This document shows, one piece after another, positions 7,300-18,200 of a stretch of DNA of 64,000 nt (its first letter is position 1; each line of letters starts with the position of its first letter). The position numbers were made by a program, and so were the translations under genes. The stretch is from Lysobacteraceae bacterium. GTDB taxonomy: Bacteria > Pseudomonadota > Gammaproteobacteria > Xanthomonadales > Xanthomonadaceae. The stretch is taken from positions 20,227 through 84,226 of the forward strand of contig JAJTGG010000002.1 in NCBI GenBank assembly GCA_021299355.1, given 5' to 3'. The notes beneath the pieces are model-generated. The model did no database searches. It had not been told where the DNA came from and saw only the letters and a list, made by a program, of their open reading frames with translations.

Positions 7300-8222
7300 C
7301 ACCTGTCCACCGGTCGGGTCAGACGAAGATAGTGACCGGCGGCGAGACGAGCTCCGAAAACTCCAAGCAAGGTAGCCGCCGCCAGCACTACCGGCGGCAG
7401 AAAGAGCGGTAACGGCGTAAAGGCAAAGTCACTGCCATAACTTCGAATCAGGCCCAGAATTTCGGGGCTGATGGCAAAAGCCGCCGCCGCCAAAATGCCG
7501 AGCGCCAGCGCACCGGCCAGAAACCCGAGCAGACCGCCGGCATACAGGAGCGGCCGGCGGATATAGGCATCACCGGCACCGAGCTGCTGCATCACCACGA
7601 TTTCCTGTTCGCGCGTGGCGATATCCAAACGGATGTTGTTGGCGACCGCCAACACGGCACCGCTGACGAACAGCACGGTCAGCAGCAGCAGCAAACGCTG
7701 GCCGAAGGCCAACCAGGCATTGAGGCGGTTTTGCCAGATGCCATCATACTGCACGTACTCGGCTTCCGGAAGCGCCTGCAGTCGGCTCAACAGCGCTGTT
7801 TCATCATCGCGTGGCGTCACGATCATCACCGCCGGCAGCGGATTTTCGCCGAGCACTGCCACGGCTTTGGCCAAGGCACTGCTGTCCTTGAAATCGGCCA
7901 AGCCCTGTTCCGGTGTTTTCACGGTGACGGCAGCGACATCGGCATTGCCTTGGAAGCTTCCGGCAATGGCTTTGGCCTGCGTGACGCTGACCGCCGGCTG
8001 GAAGAAAACCTGGATGGCGCGCGAGGTCTGCACCTGCGATGCCAATTGATTCATCTGCAGCATCGACCAGGCCAAGGCCAGCGGCAGGGCCAGCGCGATG
8101 GCCATCACCGCCAGCGACAGCACACTGGAGAACGGTCGGCGCAGAAGCCGCGCGAAACTGCCGCGGAATGCGGCGGCATGCTGTGCCCGCCAGGCAGCGA
8201 AGGCGCTGTAGGAATTACTCAT
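7299..8222 (-). CDS. ftsX: Cell-division ABC transporter permease FtsX
   Basis: 307 residues from the ATG at 8222, which overlaps the end of ftsE by eight bases; upstream in-frame starts are inside ftsE and unlikely. The topology is that of FtsX: one N-terminal TM helix (about 35-58), an extracytoplasmic domain to about residue 165, then three TM helices. With FtsE it forms the divisome complex that activates septal peptidoglycan amidases through periplasmic partners. It is coupled to ftsE upstream and to the 45-codon ORF downstream. Confidence 0.95.
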   Translation of the reverse strand: MSNSYSAFAAWRAQHAAAFRGSFARLLRRPFSSVLSLAVMAIALALPLALAWSMLQMNQLASQVQTSRAIQVFFQPAVSVTQAKAIAGSFQGNADVAAVTVKTPEQGLADFKDSSALAKAVAVLGENPLPAVMIVTPRDDETALLSRLQALPEAEYVQYDGIWQNRLNAWLAFGQRLLLLLTVLFVSGAVLAVANNIRLDIATREQEIVVMQQLGAGDAYIRRPLLYAGGLLGFLAGALALGILAAAAFAISPEILGLIRSYGSDFAFTPLPLFLPPVVLAAATLLGVFGARLAAGHYLRLTRPVDR

Positions 8223-8904
8223 CGGCCAACTCCTCCGGCGAGATGTCATCCATCAGGCGGCCCTTGTCGATGACCAGCACGCGCTTTTTCATGCGTTTGA
8301 CCAGCGCCAGGTCATGACTTGCGATGACCACCGCTGTACCTTGTGCACACATTCCGACCAGCTGCTGCATGATGTCGGCGGCCAGGCCCGGATCGAGATT
8401 GCCGGTCGGCTCATCGGCCAACAGCAGGGTCGGCCGGGTCACCATGGCACGCGCGATGCCGACCCGCTGCTGCTCGCCGGTAGAGATGTCGGTGGAACGG
8501 TGGCCGGCACGCCCGGCAAGACCCAGGCTCTGCAGCGTCTGGTGCACGCGCTGACGGATGAGCGCGGGCGACATGCCGGCAATCTGCAACGGCAAGGCGA
8601 CATTGTCGAACACGGTGCGGTCCAGCAGCAGACAGTGATCCTGATGCACCAGGCCGAGGCGGCGGCGGTGCAGGGCGGCCTTGCCGCCGCGCAGATCGGC
8701 GAGATTGCGGCCGTCGAACCAGACTACGCCGGCACTCGGACGCTCGGACAGATGTGCCAGCTTGAGCAGCGTGCTTTTGCCGGCACCGGAATGTCCGGTG
8801 ATGAATAGCATTTCGCCGGCCTGAACGGAAAAACTCAGGTCATTCAGGGCGAGATGGCCACCCGGATATTTTTTGCTGACGCCGTCGAAGCGCAGAAGTG
8901 TCAT
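8215..8904 (-). CDS. ftsE: Cell-division ATP-binding protein FtsE
   Basis: 229 residues with ABC ATPase motifs: Walker [10 protein letters not shown] (about 37-45), signature [11 protein letters not shown], Walker [13 protein letters not shown] and the switch His in IASHD. ATG 8904 is preceded by AAGAAGG, a good ribosome-binding site; a GTG one codon upstream is less likely. It energises FtsX at the division septum. It lies 40 bases downstream of rhlB on the same strand with no visible terminator, so read-through from rhlB is possible. Confidence 0.96.
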   Translation of the reverse strand: MTLLRFDGVSKKYPGGHLALNDLSFSVQAGEMLFITGHSGAGKSTLLKLAHLSERPSAGVVWFDGRNLADLRGGKAALHRRRLGLVHQDHCLLLDRTVFDNVALPLQIAGMSPALIRQRVHQTLQSLGLAGRAGHRSTDISTGEQQRVGIARAMVTRPTLLLADEPTGNLDPGLAADIMQQLVGMCAQGTAVVIASHDLALVKRMKKRVLVIDKGRLMDDISPEELADE

Positions 8905-8944
8905 CACACGCCTTCTTTGAGGATACCCCGCTTAGTGTGCCGTA

Positions 8945-10516
8945 TTACGGCTTCGGCGAGGAGGGGGTGAACCAAGATTTTATACGCGACAGAACAGACG
9001 GCTTGGCGGCCGGTGCTGTGACGAAAGACGAATGCATCTGGGCACGCGCTCCGGCATCCGCGGGCTTCCGGCGGCGGCGCGGTTTGCGCGCGGCGTCGCT
9101 GGCTGAGGCGGAAGCCGCTTCAACCGGCTTGTCGGCGGCCGGACGCTCGCTGCGCGGCTTGTCCGAACGGGGACGGTCCGAGCGCGGTCGGTCGCTGCGC
9201 GGCTTGTCGCCGCGCGGACCACCCGAGGATCGTCCGGATTTCGGGCCACCGCGTTTGTCGGCCGGGGCATTGGCACGCACTTCGTTGAATATGTCGGCGA
9301 TGCTTTCGCCGCTCGCGGCCTTCGGCAAGGGCTGGCGCGGAATGGCGACCAACAGTTCCGAGGTGACCGGCGCGGTCGGAATTTTCTGTTCGATGTAGCT
9401 TTCGATTTCCGGCAGGCCCTGGGCATACAGTTCGCAGGCAAAGCTGATGGCGTCACCCTCGGCGCCGAGGCGGGCGGTCCGGCCGATACGGTGCACGTAA
9501 TCGGCGGCATCGAAGGGCAGGTCGAAGTTATAGACATGGCTGACGCCGTCGATGTGCAGGCCGCGGGCGGCGACATCGGTAGCGACCAGGATTTCAAGTT
9601 CGCCGCGCTGGAACTTGGCCAGCAGCGATTGGCGCTTCTTCTGCGGCACATCGCCGGACAGCACGCCGACGCGGTAATGGGCTTTTTCCAAAGCGCGCGC
9701 AACGCGTTCGACCCAAACCTTGGTGTTGACGAACACCATGCTGCGGCCGCCTTCGACGCGCGACAGCAGGCTGATCAGCAGCGGAAGTTTTTCTTCCATG
9801 GCCGGAAAATACAGAAGCTGGCGTACGCGCGCGGCGGTCACCGTTTCGGTTTCCACCGACAGCTTCTCCGGATCGTTCATGTGTTCGTACGCGAGTTCGA
9901 GCACGCGGTGGCTGAGCGTGGCCGAGAACAGCAGGGTCTGGCGCTCTTCGCGGATCGGCAGTTTGCGCAGCAGGTAGCGCAGATCCTTGATGAAGCCGAG
10001 GTCGAACATGCGGTCGGCCTCGTCGAGGATGCAGACTTCGCAGGCATGCAGCGAGACCACGCCCTGCTTGACGTAATCGATCAGGCGGCCGGGCGTGGCG
10101 ATGATGATGTCGGAGCCCTGCTCGAGCATGACCTTCTGTTTGTCGTAATCGACGCCACCGTAAACCAGCGCAAATTTCAGGCCGAGGCGGGCGCCGAACT
10201 GCTCGGCATCCTTGGCGATCTGGATGGCCAGCTCGCGGGTCGGGGCCAGAATCATCGCGCGCGGATCGGCGGCGCGGCGGTTGGCCAGGGCCGGTTTGGT
10301 CAGCAGGCGGTTCATGCAGGCGATCAGGAAGGCCAGAGTTTTACCGGTGCCGGTCTGCGCCTGGCCGGCCACGTCACGGCCACTGAGGGCGAAAGGTAGG
10401 GTCATGGCCTGAATCGGCGTGCAACGGGAGAAGCCGGCCTGTTCCAGGCCATCGAGTAATGCGGGGGTGATGTCGAAATTGGAAAAGGCTATATCGGTCA
10501 GTGCTTTATCAGTCAT
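8945..10516 (-). CDS. rhlB: DEAD-box RNA helicase, RhlB-like
   Basis: About 523 residues from ATG 10516. The helicase core (about 1-400) shows the Q motif, AQTGTGKT (motif I), PTRELAIQ (Ia), DEAD (II), SAT (III) and HRIGRTAR (VI). The C-terminal ~130 residues are low-complexity: tandem [10 protein letters not shown] units, then an RKPRRRRKP cluster, likely disordered and RNA-binding. It is divergent from trxA and rho, the classical gammaproteobacterial rhlB-trxA-rho neighbourhood, which supports RhlB over RhlE. RhlB unwinds RNA and in many species works in the degradosome. Confidence 0.92.
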   Translation of the reverse strand: MTDKALTDIAFSNFDITPALLDGLEQAGFSRCTPIQAMTLPFALSGRDVAGQAQTGTGKTLAFLIACMNRLLTKPALANRRAADPRAMILAPTRELAIQIAKDAEQFGARLGLKFALVYGGVDYDKQKVMLEQGSDIIIATPGRLIDYVKQGVVSLHACEVCILDEADRMFDLGFIKDLRYLLRKLPIREERQTLLFSATLSHRVLELAYEHMNDPEKLSVETETVTAARVRQLLYFPAMEEKLPLLISLLSRVEGGRSMVFVNTKVWVERVARALEKAHYRVGVLSGDVPQKKRQSLLAKFQRGELEILVATDVAARGLHIDGVSHVYNFDLPFDAADYVHRIGRTARLGAEGDAISFACELYAQGLPEIESYIEQKIPTAPVTSELLVAIPRQPLPKAASGESIADIFNEVRANAPADKRGGPKSGRSSGGPRGDKPRSDRPRSDRPRSDKPRSERPAADKPVEAASASASDAARKPRRRRKPADAGARAQMHSSFVTAPAAKPSVLSRIKSWFTPSSPKP

Positions 10517-10600
10517 TTTTGGGTTTCCGCAGCGGTCTTGCCGCTTGCATTGCGCCCCCGGACGGCGCAAACTGCGCTATGAGAATTCGGGCGATTGGGA

Positions 10601-10628
10601 TTGTATTTGCGATGTGCACCCCTATTCT
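10601..10628 (+). promoter_or_regulatory. Possible sigma-70 promoter of trxA
   Basis: TTGTAT (10601-10606), a 16-base spacer and TATTCT (10623-10628), about 50 bases upstream of the trxA start. The match to consensus is moderate. No other candidate in the 160-base rhlB-trxA gap looks better. Confidence 0.35.
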
Positions 10629-10676
10629 ACCCTAAAGCCCGTGCCGACACGGCCAACCCCTGCAAGGAGCCCTTCT

Positions 10677-11003
10677 GTGAGCGATAAAGTCCACCATGTA
10701 ACCGACGCCAGTTTCGATGCCGACGTCCTGAAATCATCCACCCCGGTGTTGGTGGACTTCTGGGCCGAATGGTGCGGTCCGTGCAAGATGATCGGCCCGC
10801 TGGTCGATGACATCGCCGACAGCCACGCCGGCAAAGTGAAAGTGGTCAAGATCAACATCGACAACAACCCCGGCACCCCGCGCCAGTTCGCCGTGCGCGG
10901 CATTCCGACCCTGATGCTGTTCAAGGATGGCAAGGTTCAGGCCACCCAGGTCGGCGCCGTGGGCAAGGTCCAGCTCGCCGCTTTCGTGGACAGCAACATC
11001 TGA
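10677..11003 (+). CDS. trxA: Thioredoxin 1
   Basis: 108 residues, the typical size. The redox motif WCGPCK places the active Cys at 33 and 36, and the cis-Pro loop reads RGIPTLMLF. The start is a GTG at 10677, chosen because AGGAG lies seven bases upstream and the product then begins [10 protein letters not shown], as in other thioredoxins. It reduces cytoplasmic protein disulfides using thioredoxin reductase. It sits upstream of rho on the same strand, separated by a GC-rich hairpin and the rho leader. Confidence 0.98.
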   Translation: MSDKVHHVTDASFDADVLKSSTPVLVDFWAEWCGPCKMIGPLVDDIADSHAGKVKVVKINIDNNPGTPRQFAVRGIPTLMLFKDGKVQATQVGAVGKVQLAAFVDSNI

Positions 11004-11016
11004 TTTCCGCACCTGG

Positions 11017-11036
11017 CCGGCGGCATCTGCCGCCGG
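11017..11036 (+). terminator. GC-rich hairpin after trxA
   Basis: CCGGCGGCA and TGCCGCCGG form a perfect nine-base stem 14 bases after the trxA stop. There is no T-run, so it may be a weak or Rho-assisted terminator, or a 3'-end stabiliser, rather than a classical intrinsic terminator. Confidence 0.45.
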
Positions 11037-11040
11037 TCGC

Positions 11041-11146
11041 TTGCCCTCGACGGGCAACAATGCTAATTTAATGGCGAACGCGCCACGCGCGGCCTGAATT
11101 TCCTCTCTCCCCCTTCTCCCCTGCTCGCACTCGCGAGGACCCCCCT
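11041..11146 (+). promoter_or_regulatory. rho promoter and C-rich leader (possible rut autoregulatory site)
   Basis: TTGCCC (11041-11046), 17 bases and TAATTT (11064-11069) make a plausible promoter; TTGCCC-TCGAC-GGGCAA within it is a small dyad. The following leader contains a C/U-rich, G-poor stretch at about 11099-11132, the composition Rho binds. In E. coli rho is autoregulated by attenuation in its leader, so a similar feedback is inferred here. Confidence 0.5.
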
Positions 11147-12811
11147 GTGTCAGAAAACGAAAACACCTCCGGCGACGACGTTGCCAAAAAAACCCGTAAA
11201 CCCCGCATCACCAAAACCGCCAAGCCCAAGAGCGAAGCTCCGGCCGAGGTCGTGGTGCATGTCGATCCTGCACCGCCGCAATCGCCGCCGCCTGCGGCCA
11301 ACGCGCCTGCTGAAGCACCGTCGCACGAGCGCCAGAACGGCGACGGCGACAACGGCGGCGAAGGCCAGGATTTCCGGCAGAATCGTCACAATAATCCGAA
11401 CAACAACCGGCGTGACCGCTTCCAGAACCGCAAAGACCGGTTCCAGAACCGCGACCGCCAGCCACGCGCCGAAGGCGAGGGCAACAACGGCAATTACGAA
11501 GAGCGCCCGGCCTACCAGCCCCCGCAGCTGCCACCGGACTTTCCGAGCTATACACTGACCGAACTCAAGCGCATGCCGATGCCGAAACTGCTGGAAATGG
11601 CCGAGCAGCTCAATCTGCACGAAGGCGTGGCGCGTATGCGCCGCCAGGACGTGACCTTCGCGCTGCTGAAAGTACTGACTCGCCATCCGAACGGTGTGGC
11701 CGGCGAAGGCGTGCTGGAAATCCTGCCGGACGGTTACGGCTTTCTGCGCTCGGCCGATGCCAGCTATCTGGCCGGCCCGGACGACGTGTACATCTCGCCC
11801 AGCCAGATCCGCCGCTTCAACCTGCGCACCGGCGACGCGATCACCGGCCGCATCCGCAATCCGAAGGACGGCGAACGCTATGTAGCGCTGAACGTGCTCG
11901 ATACCATCAACGGTGAGCCCTTGGAACAGTCCAAGAACAAGGTGCTGTTCGAAAACCTGACGCCACTGTTTCCGCGCCGTCGTTTTGTGCTCGAGCGCGG
12001 CAACGGATCGACAGAAGACATCACCGGCCGCATCATGGATCTGATGGCGCCGCAGGGCAAAGGCCAGCGTGCGCTGATCGTGTCGCCGCCGAAAGCCGGC
12101 AAGACCATGATGATGCAGAATATCGCGCAGGCCATCATCAATAACCATCCGGAAGTGCACCTGATCGTGCTGCTGATCGACGAGCGTCCGGAAGAGGTCA
12201 CCGAAATGCAGCGCACCGTGCGCGGCGAAGTGATCAGCTCGACCTTCGATGAACCGGCCGCCCGCCACGTGCAGGTCGCTGAAATGGTGATCGAACGCGC
12301 CAAGCGTCTGGTCGAACATAAAAAAGACGTGGTGATCATGCTCGATTCGATCACCCGGCTGGCGCGCGCCTACAACATGGTGGTGCCGAGCTCCGGCAAG
12401 GTGCTGTCCGGCGGCGTCGACGCCAATGCCCTGCACCGTCCGAAGCGCTTCTTCGGCGCCGCGCGTAATGTGGAAGAAGGCGGTTCGCTGACCATCATCG
12501 CCACCGCCCTGGTCGACACCGGTTCGAAGATGGACGAAGTGATTTACGAGGAATTCAAAGGCACCGGCAACTCGGAAGTGCATCTGGACCGCCGCATCGC
12601 CGAGAAACGCGTGTTCCCGGCCATCAACATCAACCGCTCGGGCACCCGACGCGAGGACCTGCTGATCGATCCGGACATGCTGCAGAAGATCTGGATCCTG
12701 CGCAAGCTGTTACATCCGATGGACGAAATGGCGGCGATGGAATTCATGCTCGACAAGATGAAGACCACCAAATCCAACGACGAATTCTTCAGCGCGATGA
12801 AGCGCGGCTAA
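11147..12811 (+). CDS. rho: Transcription termination factor Rho with N-terminal disordered extension
   Basis: 554 residues, about 130 longer than E. coli Rho (419). The start is GTG 11147 (MSENENTS). Residues 1-134 are Pro/Ala- then Asn/Arg/Asp-rich with repeated DRFQNR units. The N-terminal helical and OB-fold RNA-binding region follows ([22 protein letters not shown]). The ATPase has Walker A SPPKAGKT (about 312-319), Walker [12 protein letters not shown]-loop and R-loop. The hexameric helicase ends untranslated and C-rich transcripts. The extension is acceptable for the family but variable, and may affect RNA binding or condensation (inference). Confidence 0.97.
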   Translation: MSENENTSGDDVAKKTRKPRITKTAKPKSEAPAEVVVHVDPAPPQSPPPAANAPAEAPSHERQNGDGDNGGEGQDFRQNRHNNPNNNRRDRFQNRKDRFQNRDRQPRAEGEGNNGNYEERPAYQPPQLPPDFPSYTLTELKRMPMPKLLEMAEQLNLHEGVARMRRQDVTFALLKVLTRHPNGVAGEGVLEILPDGYGFLRSADASYLAGPDDVYISPSQIRRFNLRTGDAITGRIRNPKDGERYVALNVLDTINGEPLEQSKNKVLFENLTPLFPRRRFVLERGNGSTEDITGRIMDLMAPQGKGQRALIVSPPKAGKTMMMQNIAQAIINNHPEVHLIVLLIDERPEEVTEMQRTVRGEVISSTFDEPAARHVQVAEMVIERAKRLVEHKKDVVIMLDSITRLARAYNMVVPSSGKVLSGGVDANALHRPKRFFGAARNVEEGGSLTIIATALVDTGSKMDEVIYEEFKGTGNSEVHLDRRIAEKRVFPAININRSGTRREDLLIDPDMLQKIWILRKLLHPMDEMAAMEFMLDKMKTTKSNDEFFSAMKRG

Positions 12812-12832
12812 TCCGATTACCCTAGAGCGACC

Positions 12833-13381
12833 ATGAACGATTCCAGTGCACCGCAATTGAACCCTCTGCAAAAACTTATTTTCAGTTCACGCTGGCTGCA
12901 GCTGCCGCTGTATCTCGGCCTGATTGTGGCTCAGGGCGTTTATGTCGTCCTGTTCATGAAAGAGCTGTGGCACCTGATTTCACACGCCACCTCGCTGAGC
13001 GAGCAGTTGATCATGCTGGCCGTTCTTGGCTTGATCGACGTAGTGATGATTTCCAACCTGCTGGTAATGGTCATCGTCGGCGGCTATGAAACCTTCGTGT
13101 CGCGTTTGAATCTGCAAAGCCATCCGGACCAGCCGGAATGGCTCAGCCACGTCAACGCCAGTGTGCTGAAAGTGAAACTGGCCATGGCCATCATCGGCAT
13201 CAGTTCAATCCACCTGCTGAAGACCTTCATCGATATCGGAACGCTCGGCAGTGAAGGTTCGCGCTACACCGAAACCGGCGTGATGTGGCAGACCATCATT
13301 CATACCATCTTCATTATCTCTGCCATCGGCATCGCCTACACCGACAAGTTGATGGGCACGGCTATCGTCAAAAAACACTGA
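12833..13381 (+). CDS. YqhA/UPF0114 family membrane protein
   Basis: 182 residues with about four hydrophobic helices (about 25-50, 62-85, 118-140, 150-170). The family pattern [14 protein letters not shown] near the N-terminus and [10 protein letters not shown] in the middle match UPF0114 (TIGR00645). The biochemical function of the family is unknown. It starts 21 bases after rho on the same strand, so it probably shares the rho transcript. The ATG at 12833 is the only sensible start. Confidence 0.9.
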   Translation: MNDSSAPQLNPLQKLIFSSRWLQLPLYLGLIVAQGVYVVLFMKELWHLISHATSLSEQLIMLAVLGLIDVVMISNLLVMVIVGGYETFVSRLNLQSHPDQPEWLSHVNASVLKVKLAMAIIGISSIHLLKTFIDIGTLGSEGSRYTETGVMWQTIIHTIFIISAIGIAYTDKLMGTAIVKKH

Positions 13382-13401
13382 GCTCCGCCCGCATTCCAGT
13401 C

Positions 13402-13425
13402 TAGCAGAGCATTTATACTCTACTA
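13402..13425. promoter_or_regulatory. Dyad with -10-like core upstream of the antiporter
   Basis: TAGCAGAG (13402-13409) and CTCTACTA (13418-13425) form an inverted repeat with one mismatch around an eight-base centre that includes TTTATACT, a possible -10 element. The arrangement suits an operator overlapping the promoter of the downstream antiporter gene. The regulator is unknown. Confidence 0.3.
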
Positions 13426-13459
13426 AAGTCGCCGCAGTGTGGCGAAATATTGGATTTCC

Positions 13460-15253
13460 ATGCATGACTCCGGCTTGATTGATGCACTATGGTTTCTGCT
13501 GGCTTCGGTGCTGGCAGTTCCGCTGTTCCGCCGCTTCGGCCTGAGCGCGGTGTTGGGTTATCTCTTCGTCGGCCTGCTGCTCGGGCCTTACGGATTCGCG
13601 GTCATCAGCGATCCGGAGAGTACCCTGGCCATTTCCGAGCTGGGCGTGGTCATGATGCTTTTCGTGATCGGATTGGAGTTGTCACCGCCGCGCCTGTGGC
13701 AGATGCGGCACCGTATCTTCGTAGCCGGCGGCATCCAGGTGCTGCTCAGTGCTGCCCTGCTGTATGCCGTGTTGCTGGCCTTCGGGCTGTCCTGGCAGAG
13801 CGCTGTCATCGTGGCTTTGGCACTGGCGCTGTCATCGACCGCGGTCGTCTTGCAGCTGTTGGCCGAGCGCAAGCAGCTGAACTCGGCACACGGCAAAGCC
13901 GCATTCGGCATTCTGCTGTTCCAGGACATCGCAGCCATCCCGCTGCTGGCCGCCATTCCCTTGCTCGGTCATGCCCAGTCCAAGTCCGAACACTTCACCG
14001 GCGGCATGGCTTTAACCGCAATTCTCGTGCTGTTGCTGATGATTCTGTTAGGCCGGCATGTCATGCGCTATCTGTTCCGTGCCGTCGCCTGGACGCAGAT
14101 GCGCGAGATCTTCACCGCTATGGCCTTGTTGTTGGTCATCGGCACCGGATGGATCATGCATTCGGTCGGTCTATCGATGGGCTTGGGAGCGTTCGTGGCC
14201 GGCGTACTGATGGCCGATTCGGAATTCCGCCATGAAATCGAAGCCCAGGTGGAACCCTTCAAAGGCCTTCTGCTCGGGCTGTTCTTCATTTCGGTCGGCA
14301 TGACCGTGAATCTGACGACCGTTGCATCCAGCCCGCTTCTTATCGCCGCAGGCGTTCTGTTTTTGATGGCGATCAAGGCCGGTGTGCTGCTGATGGTCGG
14401 CAAATGGCAGAGCCGCATCGGCTTCCGCGAGTCCGCACTGCTGGCCGCGACTATGGCGATGGGCGGTGAATTCGCTTTCGTGGTGTTTGCCGACTCCGTG
14501 CGTTTCGGCTTGATTGATGCTCTGCTGCGCGACCGCCTTGTCGCCGTCGTCGGCATCAGCATGGCTTTGACTCCGCTGCTGCTCATGGCGATGCAGGCCT
14601 ATTTCAAGCGGCATCCTGTCGAAACCACAGCACCGGTTTACGACAGCATCGAGGACGGCCATCCACGCGTAGTCATTGCCGGCTTCGGACGGATGGGCCA
14701 GATCGTCGGCCGCATGCTCGGCGCCCGCAAGATTCCGTTCATCGCGCTTGAAAACAGTGTCGACCAGGTGGCGCTATCGCGCAAATTCGGCAGCATGATC
14801 TACTTCGGCGACCCGACCCGTCTGGAGGTGCTGCAGTCGGCACACATCGCCAGTGCTGAAATGCTCATCATCACCGCCGATGATCCGGAAACCAATCTTA
14901 AAATCGCACGATTGGCGAAACGGCATTATCCCAAGCTGCGCATCATCGCGCGCGCGCGCAACCGCCAGCATGCCTTCCGCCTGATGGACATGGGCGTCGC
15001 GGCCATCCGTGAAACCCTGCATTCCAGCGTTGAAATCGGCAAGATGGCCTTCATCGGGCTGGGTATCCGCCACGAGCGCGCCGAGGAATACGCCCGGCTT
15101 TTCCTCGAGCACGACGAGCACATCCTGGCCGAGCAGTATCTGGTCCATGACAACGAGGCCGCGCTGCTCGCCAGTGCCGAAGAGGCCTACCGCGAACTGG
15201 AAGCCTTGTTCGATGCCGACCGCCTTGATCGGCCGGACGGCGATCAACCCTGA
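13460..15253 (+). CDS. CPA2-family monovalent cation:proton antiporter with TrkA-N domain (KefB/C-like)
   Basis: About 597 residues from ATG 13460; a GTG at 13439 would add seven. Residues 1-375 form 12-13 TM helices of the Na+/H+ exchanger fold (LGYLFVGLLLGPYG; ELGVVMMLFVIGLEL). Residues ~395-520 are a Rossmann TrkA-N/RCK domain beginning VVIAGFGRMGQIVGRML, which senses nucleotides or glutathione adducts in relatives. It probably effluxes K+ in exchange for H+ during electrophile or osmotic stress. No KefF/KefG partner is adjacent. The end overlaps the convergent ankyrin gene by ten bases. Confidence 0.92.
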   Translation: MHDSGLIDALWFLLASVLAVPLFRRFGLSAVLGYLFVGLLLGPYGFAVISDPESTLAISELGVVMMLFVIGLELSPPRLWQMRHRIFVAGGIQVLLSAALLYAVLLAFGLSWQSAVIVALALALSSTAVVLQLLAERKQLNSAHGKAAFGILLFQDIAAIPLLAAIPLLGHAQSKSEHFTGGMALTAILVLLLMILLGRHVMRYLFRAVAWTQMREIFTAMALLLVIGTGWIMHSVGLSMGLGAFVAGVLMADSEFRHEIEAQVEPFKGLLLGLFFISVGMTVNLTTVASSPLLIAAGVLFLMAIKAGVLLMVGKWQSRIGFRESALLAATMAMGGEFAFVVFADSVRFGLIDALLRDRLVAVVGISMALTPLLLMAMQAYFKRHPVETTAPVYDSIEDGHPRVVIAGFGRMGQIVGRMLGARKIPFIALENSVDQVALSRKFGSMIYFGDPTRLEVLQSAHIASAEMLIITADDPETNLKIARLAKRHYPKLRIIARARNRQHAFRLMDMGVAAIRETLHSSVEIGKMAFIGLGIRHERAEEYARLFLEHDEHILAEQYLVHDNEAALLASAEEAYRELEALFDADRLDRPDGDQP

Positions 15254-18200
15254 TCTTTCTTGATCAGCAGACTGGCGATATCGACCCGCTCGGGCCGGTC
15301 CTGTAACAGATTGGCGGTTTCCGAAAAACCGCCCATGACCGCGAAATCATAGGCGCTGCGCCCGAGGTTGTCGCGCAGCTGACGGTCGGCGCCGGCACGC
15401 AGCAGGCGGCCGGCCAACTGGCTGTAGCCGCGTGCAGCGGCATGATGCAGGGGCGTGAATCCGCGCGCATCGAGGGCGTCGATTGCCGGCGTTTCCTGCA
15501 GTAGGCGTTCAAGCGCCGACAGCACCAGCCCTTCCTTGAGCGTCTGCAATTTCTGCAGGCTGGCGCCGCAGAGCAAGTGTAGCGCCGTCTGGCCGTGCTT
15601 GTCTGCGCCATCCGTGGGCGTGCCGGCACGCAAAAGGCTGTCGATTAACAGCACGGAATCCAGTTTCGCTTTCTCCGAAACCAGAAAACCCGACGCGGCA
15701 TGCAGGGCGGTCTGCGACTGCGCATCCCGTGCCTGAACATCGGCGCCGTATTCCAGCAGCATCGCCGTATGTTCCGTGCTGCCGAGTGCGCTGGCCAGAT
15801 GCAGAGGCGGAAAGCCGGCAACCGTCTGGTTGACATCCACGCCGGCGAAAAGCAGCTCCTGCAACACCTCCGTATGGGCCTGGCTGAGCGCGGCCCAGAG
15901 CGCATTGACGCCGCTGGCGGCGGCAATTCCGGCATCCGCGCCATGTGTCAGCAGAAGACGTACCATCGCGGTCTGTCCCTGACCACAGGCATGGATCAGC
16001 GCCGTTGATCTTTTACTGTCGAAGGCATTCACCGGCAATCCGAGTTCGAGCAGGCGCTTGACCGCATCGGCATCGCCGGCCAGCACCGCCGCCGGAACAT
16101 CCTGGCCGCACAAACGCCGACCGGGCAGATGCCAGTTCGGCCAGGACAGCCAGGCTACTGATGTGGTATTACCATTCAGAAGCGCCACGCCAAGCGCGCT
16201 TTGCCCATCACGGGCGCGTCGTTCGGGATCCGCGCCGGCGAGAATCAACGGTTTCAGCATGCCATCACGGCCCAGATGGGCGGCGTGATGCACTGCCGTG
16301 TACCCTGCGGCATCGGATGCATTGGCATCACATCCGCGGGCCAAAAGCTCATCCACGACGCGTTGCCAGCCCAAGCGCACCGCCAAAACCAGTGGCGATG
16401 CGCCGGCCACTACGCCGAACGGATCTGCGCCCTGCTGCAGCAACTGCAGGGCAGTCTGTTCATCGGCACGACGATGGAAATCATTGCGCAGACAGCATTC
16501 CAGATAGGCGGCCAATGTGCCCGAACCGCTGATCGGCACCGGCATGGCCATCAGGTAGCCGAGCAATCCGGCTAGATTCTGCGTACCTGCCATCAGCCGC
16601 CGGTAAACACTGCGGCCCTGGGCATCGCTGCCGAACACATTGGCGCCGCGCCCGAGCAGCCAAGAGACGATTTCCCGCCGGTCCTGCTGGCAGAAGGACA
16701 GCAGCATTTCAGCCAGTTCGCTGCCCACCGGTTGCAGGCCGGCAGCGAGAAGATCATCTGCGGCGGCGGTATCGCCCGAACCGAGCACGGCGAACAACTG
16801 TTGACCGCCACTGCTGCGGCGCTCAGGCAAGGGGGCTTCATTGAGATGTTCCGGCAGGGCGTAAGCCGGATCGATGCAGGCCACAGCCGACCAACGCCCG
16901 CCGGCCAAGGCATGGGCGAGCGCGCTTCGGCCCTGTGCATCCACCGCGGTGCGCGACAGCTTCGGTTGGGCCTGCAGGCGCTTGAGCACTTCAACCTCGC
17001 CGGCCTGTGCCGCCAGCATGAAGGCGCTGATGCCGGCATCATCCTGGGCATTGACCTGCGCGCCGAGCTCCAGAAGGGCGGACACCACTTCGGTCAGTCC
17101 GGCTTGTGCGGCCACCATCAGCGGTGTCATCTGTGCGGCATTGCGCACATCCACCTTGGCTTTGTGTTTGTGCAACAGACGGATGCCGATTTCATCATCC
17201 TCGGCGCCGGCGGCGGCAATCAACACCGGAACCGCGCCGACCGGTTCGACTTTCGCCTTGCGTTCCAGCATATAGCGGGCAACCCGCCAATTGGCGGCCT
17301 GGCAGGCCAAAGCCAGCGGCGTGAAGCCTTCCTTGTTTATCGCCTCGATACCGGCACCGGCATCCAGCAACAGGGCGGCCACGGCTGCGTCGGTACTTCG
17401 CATGGCATGATGCAGCGGTGTGTTGCCGTCCGAATCGGTGACATCGGTTCGGGCACCGTTGGTCAGCAGCATGGTGACCGCTTCCGACCGGCCATGCCAG
17501 CTGTCGCGGGTGGCGCTGAGCAGAGGATTCAATCCGGCATGGAATGCATTTACATCGACACCCTTGCCGATCAAAGCACGCATCAGACGCAGATCGCTGA
17601 GCGTGCCGGCGATCATCATCAGGCTGCGCTGGTCCTTGGCGCCGGCCGTCGGCAACTGATGCGGATTGGCACCGGCGTCAAGCGCCTGCAATGCCGCATC
17701 GACCTGGCCGTTGTGCACGGCCTGCAACAGGGCGATATCCGGATCGAGCGATGGCGCCGCTGATTTTGCGGAGGCGGGGACCTCCGCCGCTATGCTTTCA
17801 CCGGGCGCCACTGTTTTCGGCAGCGGGATGTTGACGGCCACCGCATGCCAAAGCAGCGCGAGCACACCGTAACCGAGCACCCATAGACTGGAGGCCTGCA
17901 GCCAGAATGCCCAACCGGCCCCGGCCAACAGCGCCGGTATGGCCAAGAGCAACAGCACGAAACCGGCCAAGGCCGAACGCCAGAATGCAAACCGCGGATG
18001 GCTGGCCTCGAAGGTGGGCCAGCCCTGCCGGAAGTCCTGCTGCCATTGCGCCCAGTTCGGCCAGATGCGCTGCAGACCCAGCACCACCACGCCGGCCGCG
18101 ACCGACAAGGCCAGCGCCGACAGCAGACTCTGGGTCTGCTGCACGGCCTGGATCGGCCAGATCAGCAGCAGGGCCAGGCCGCACTGCAAGAGCAGCCAGG

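Noticed and set aside
11150-12583. Minus-strand open frame of 477 codons across rho
   Set aside because: His/Gln-rich composition typical of antisense translation; rho on the plus strand has all family motifs.
16732-17763. Plus-strand open frames within the ankyrin gene
   Set aside because: They mirror the repeated ankyrin codons and show no start signal or domain.
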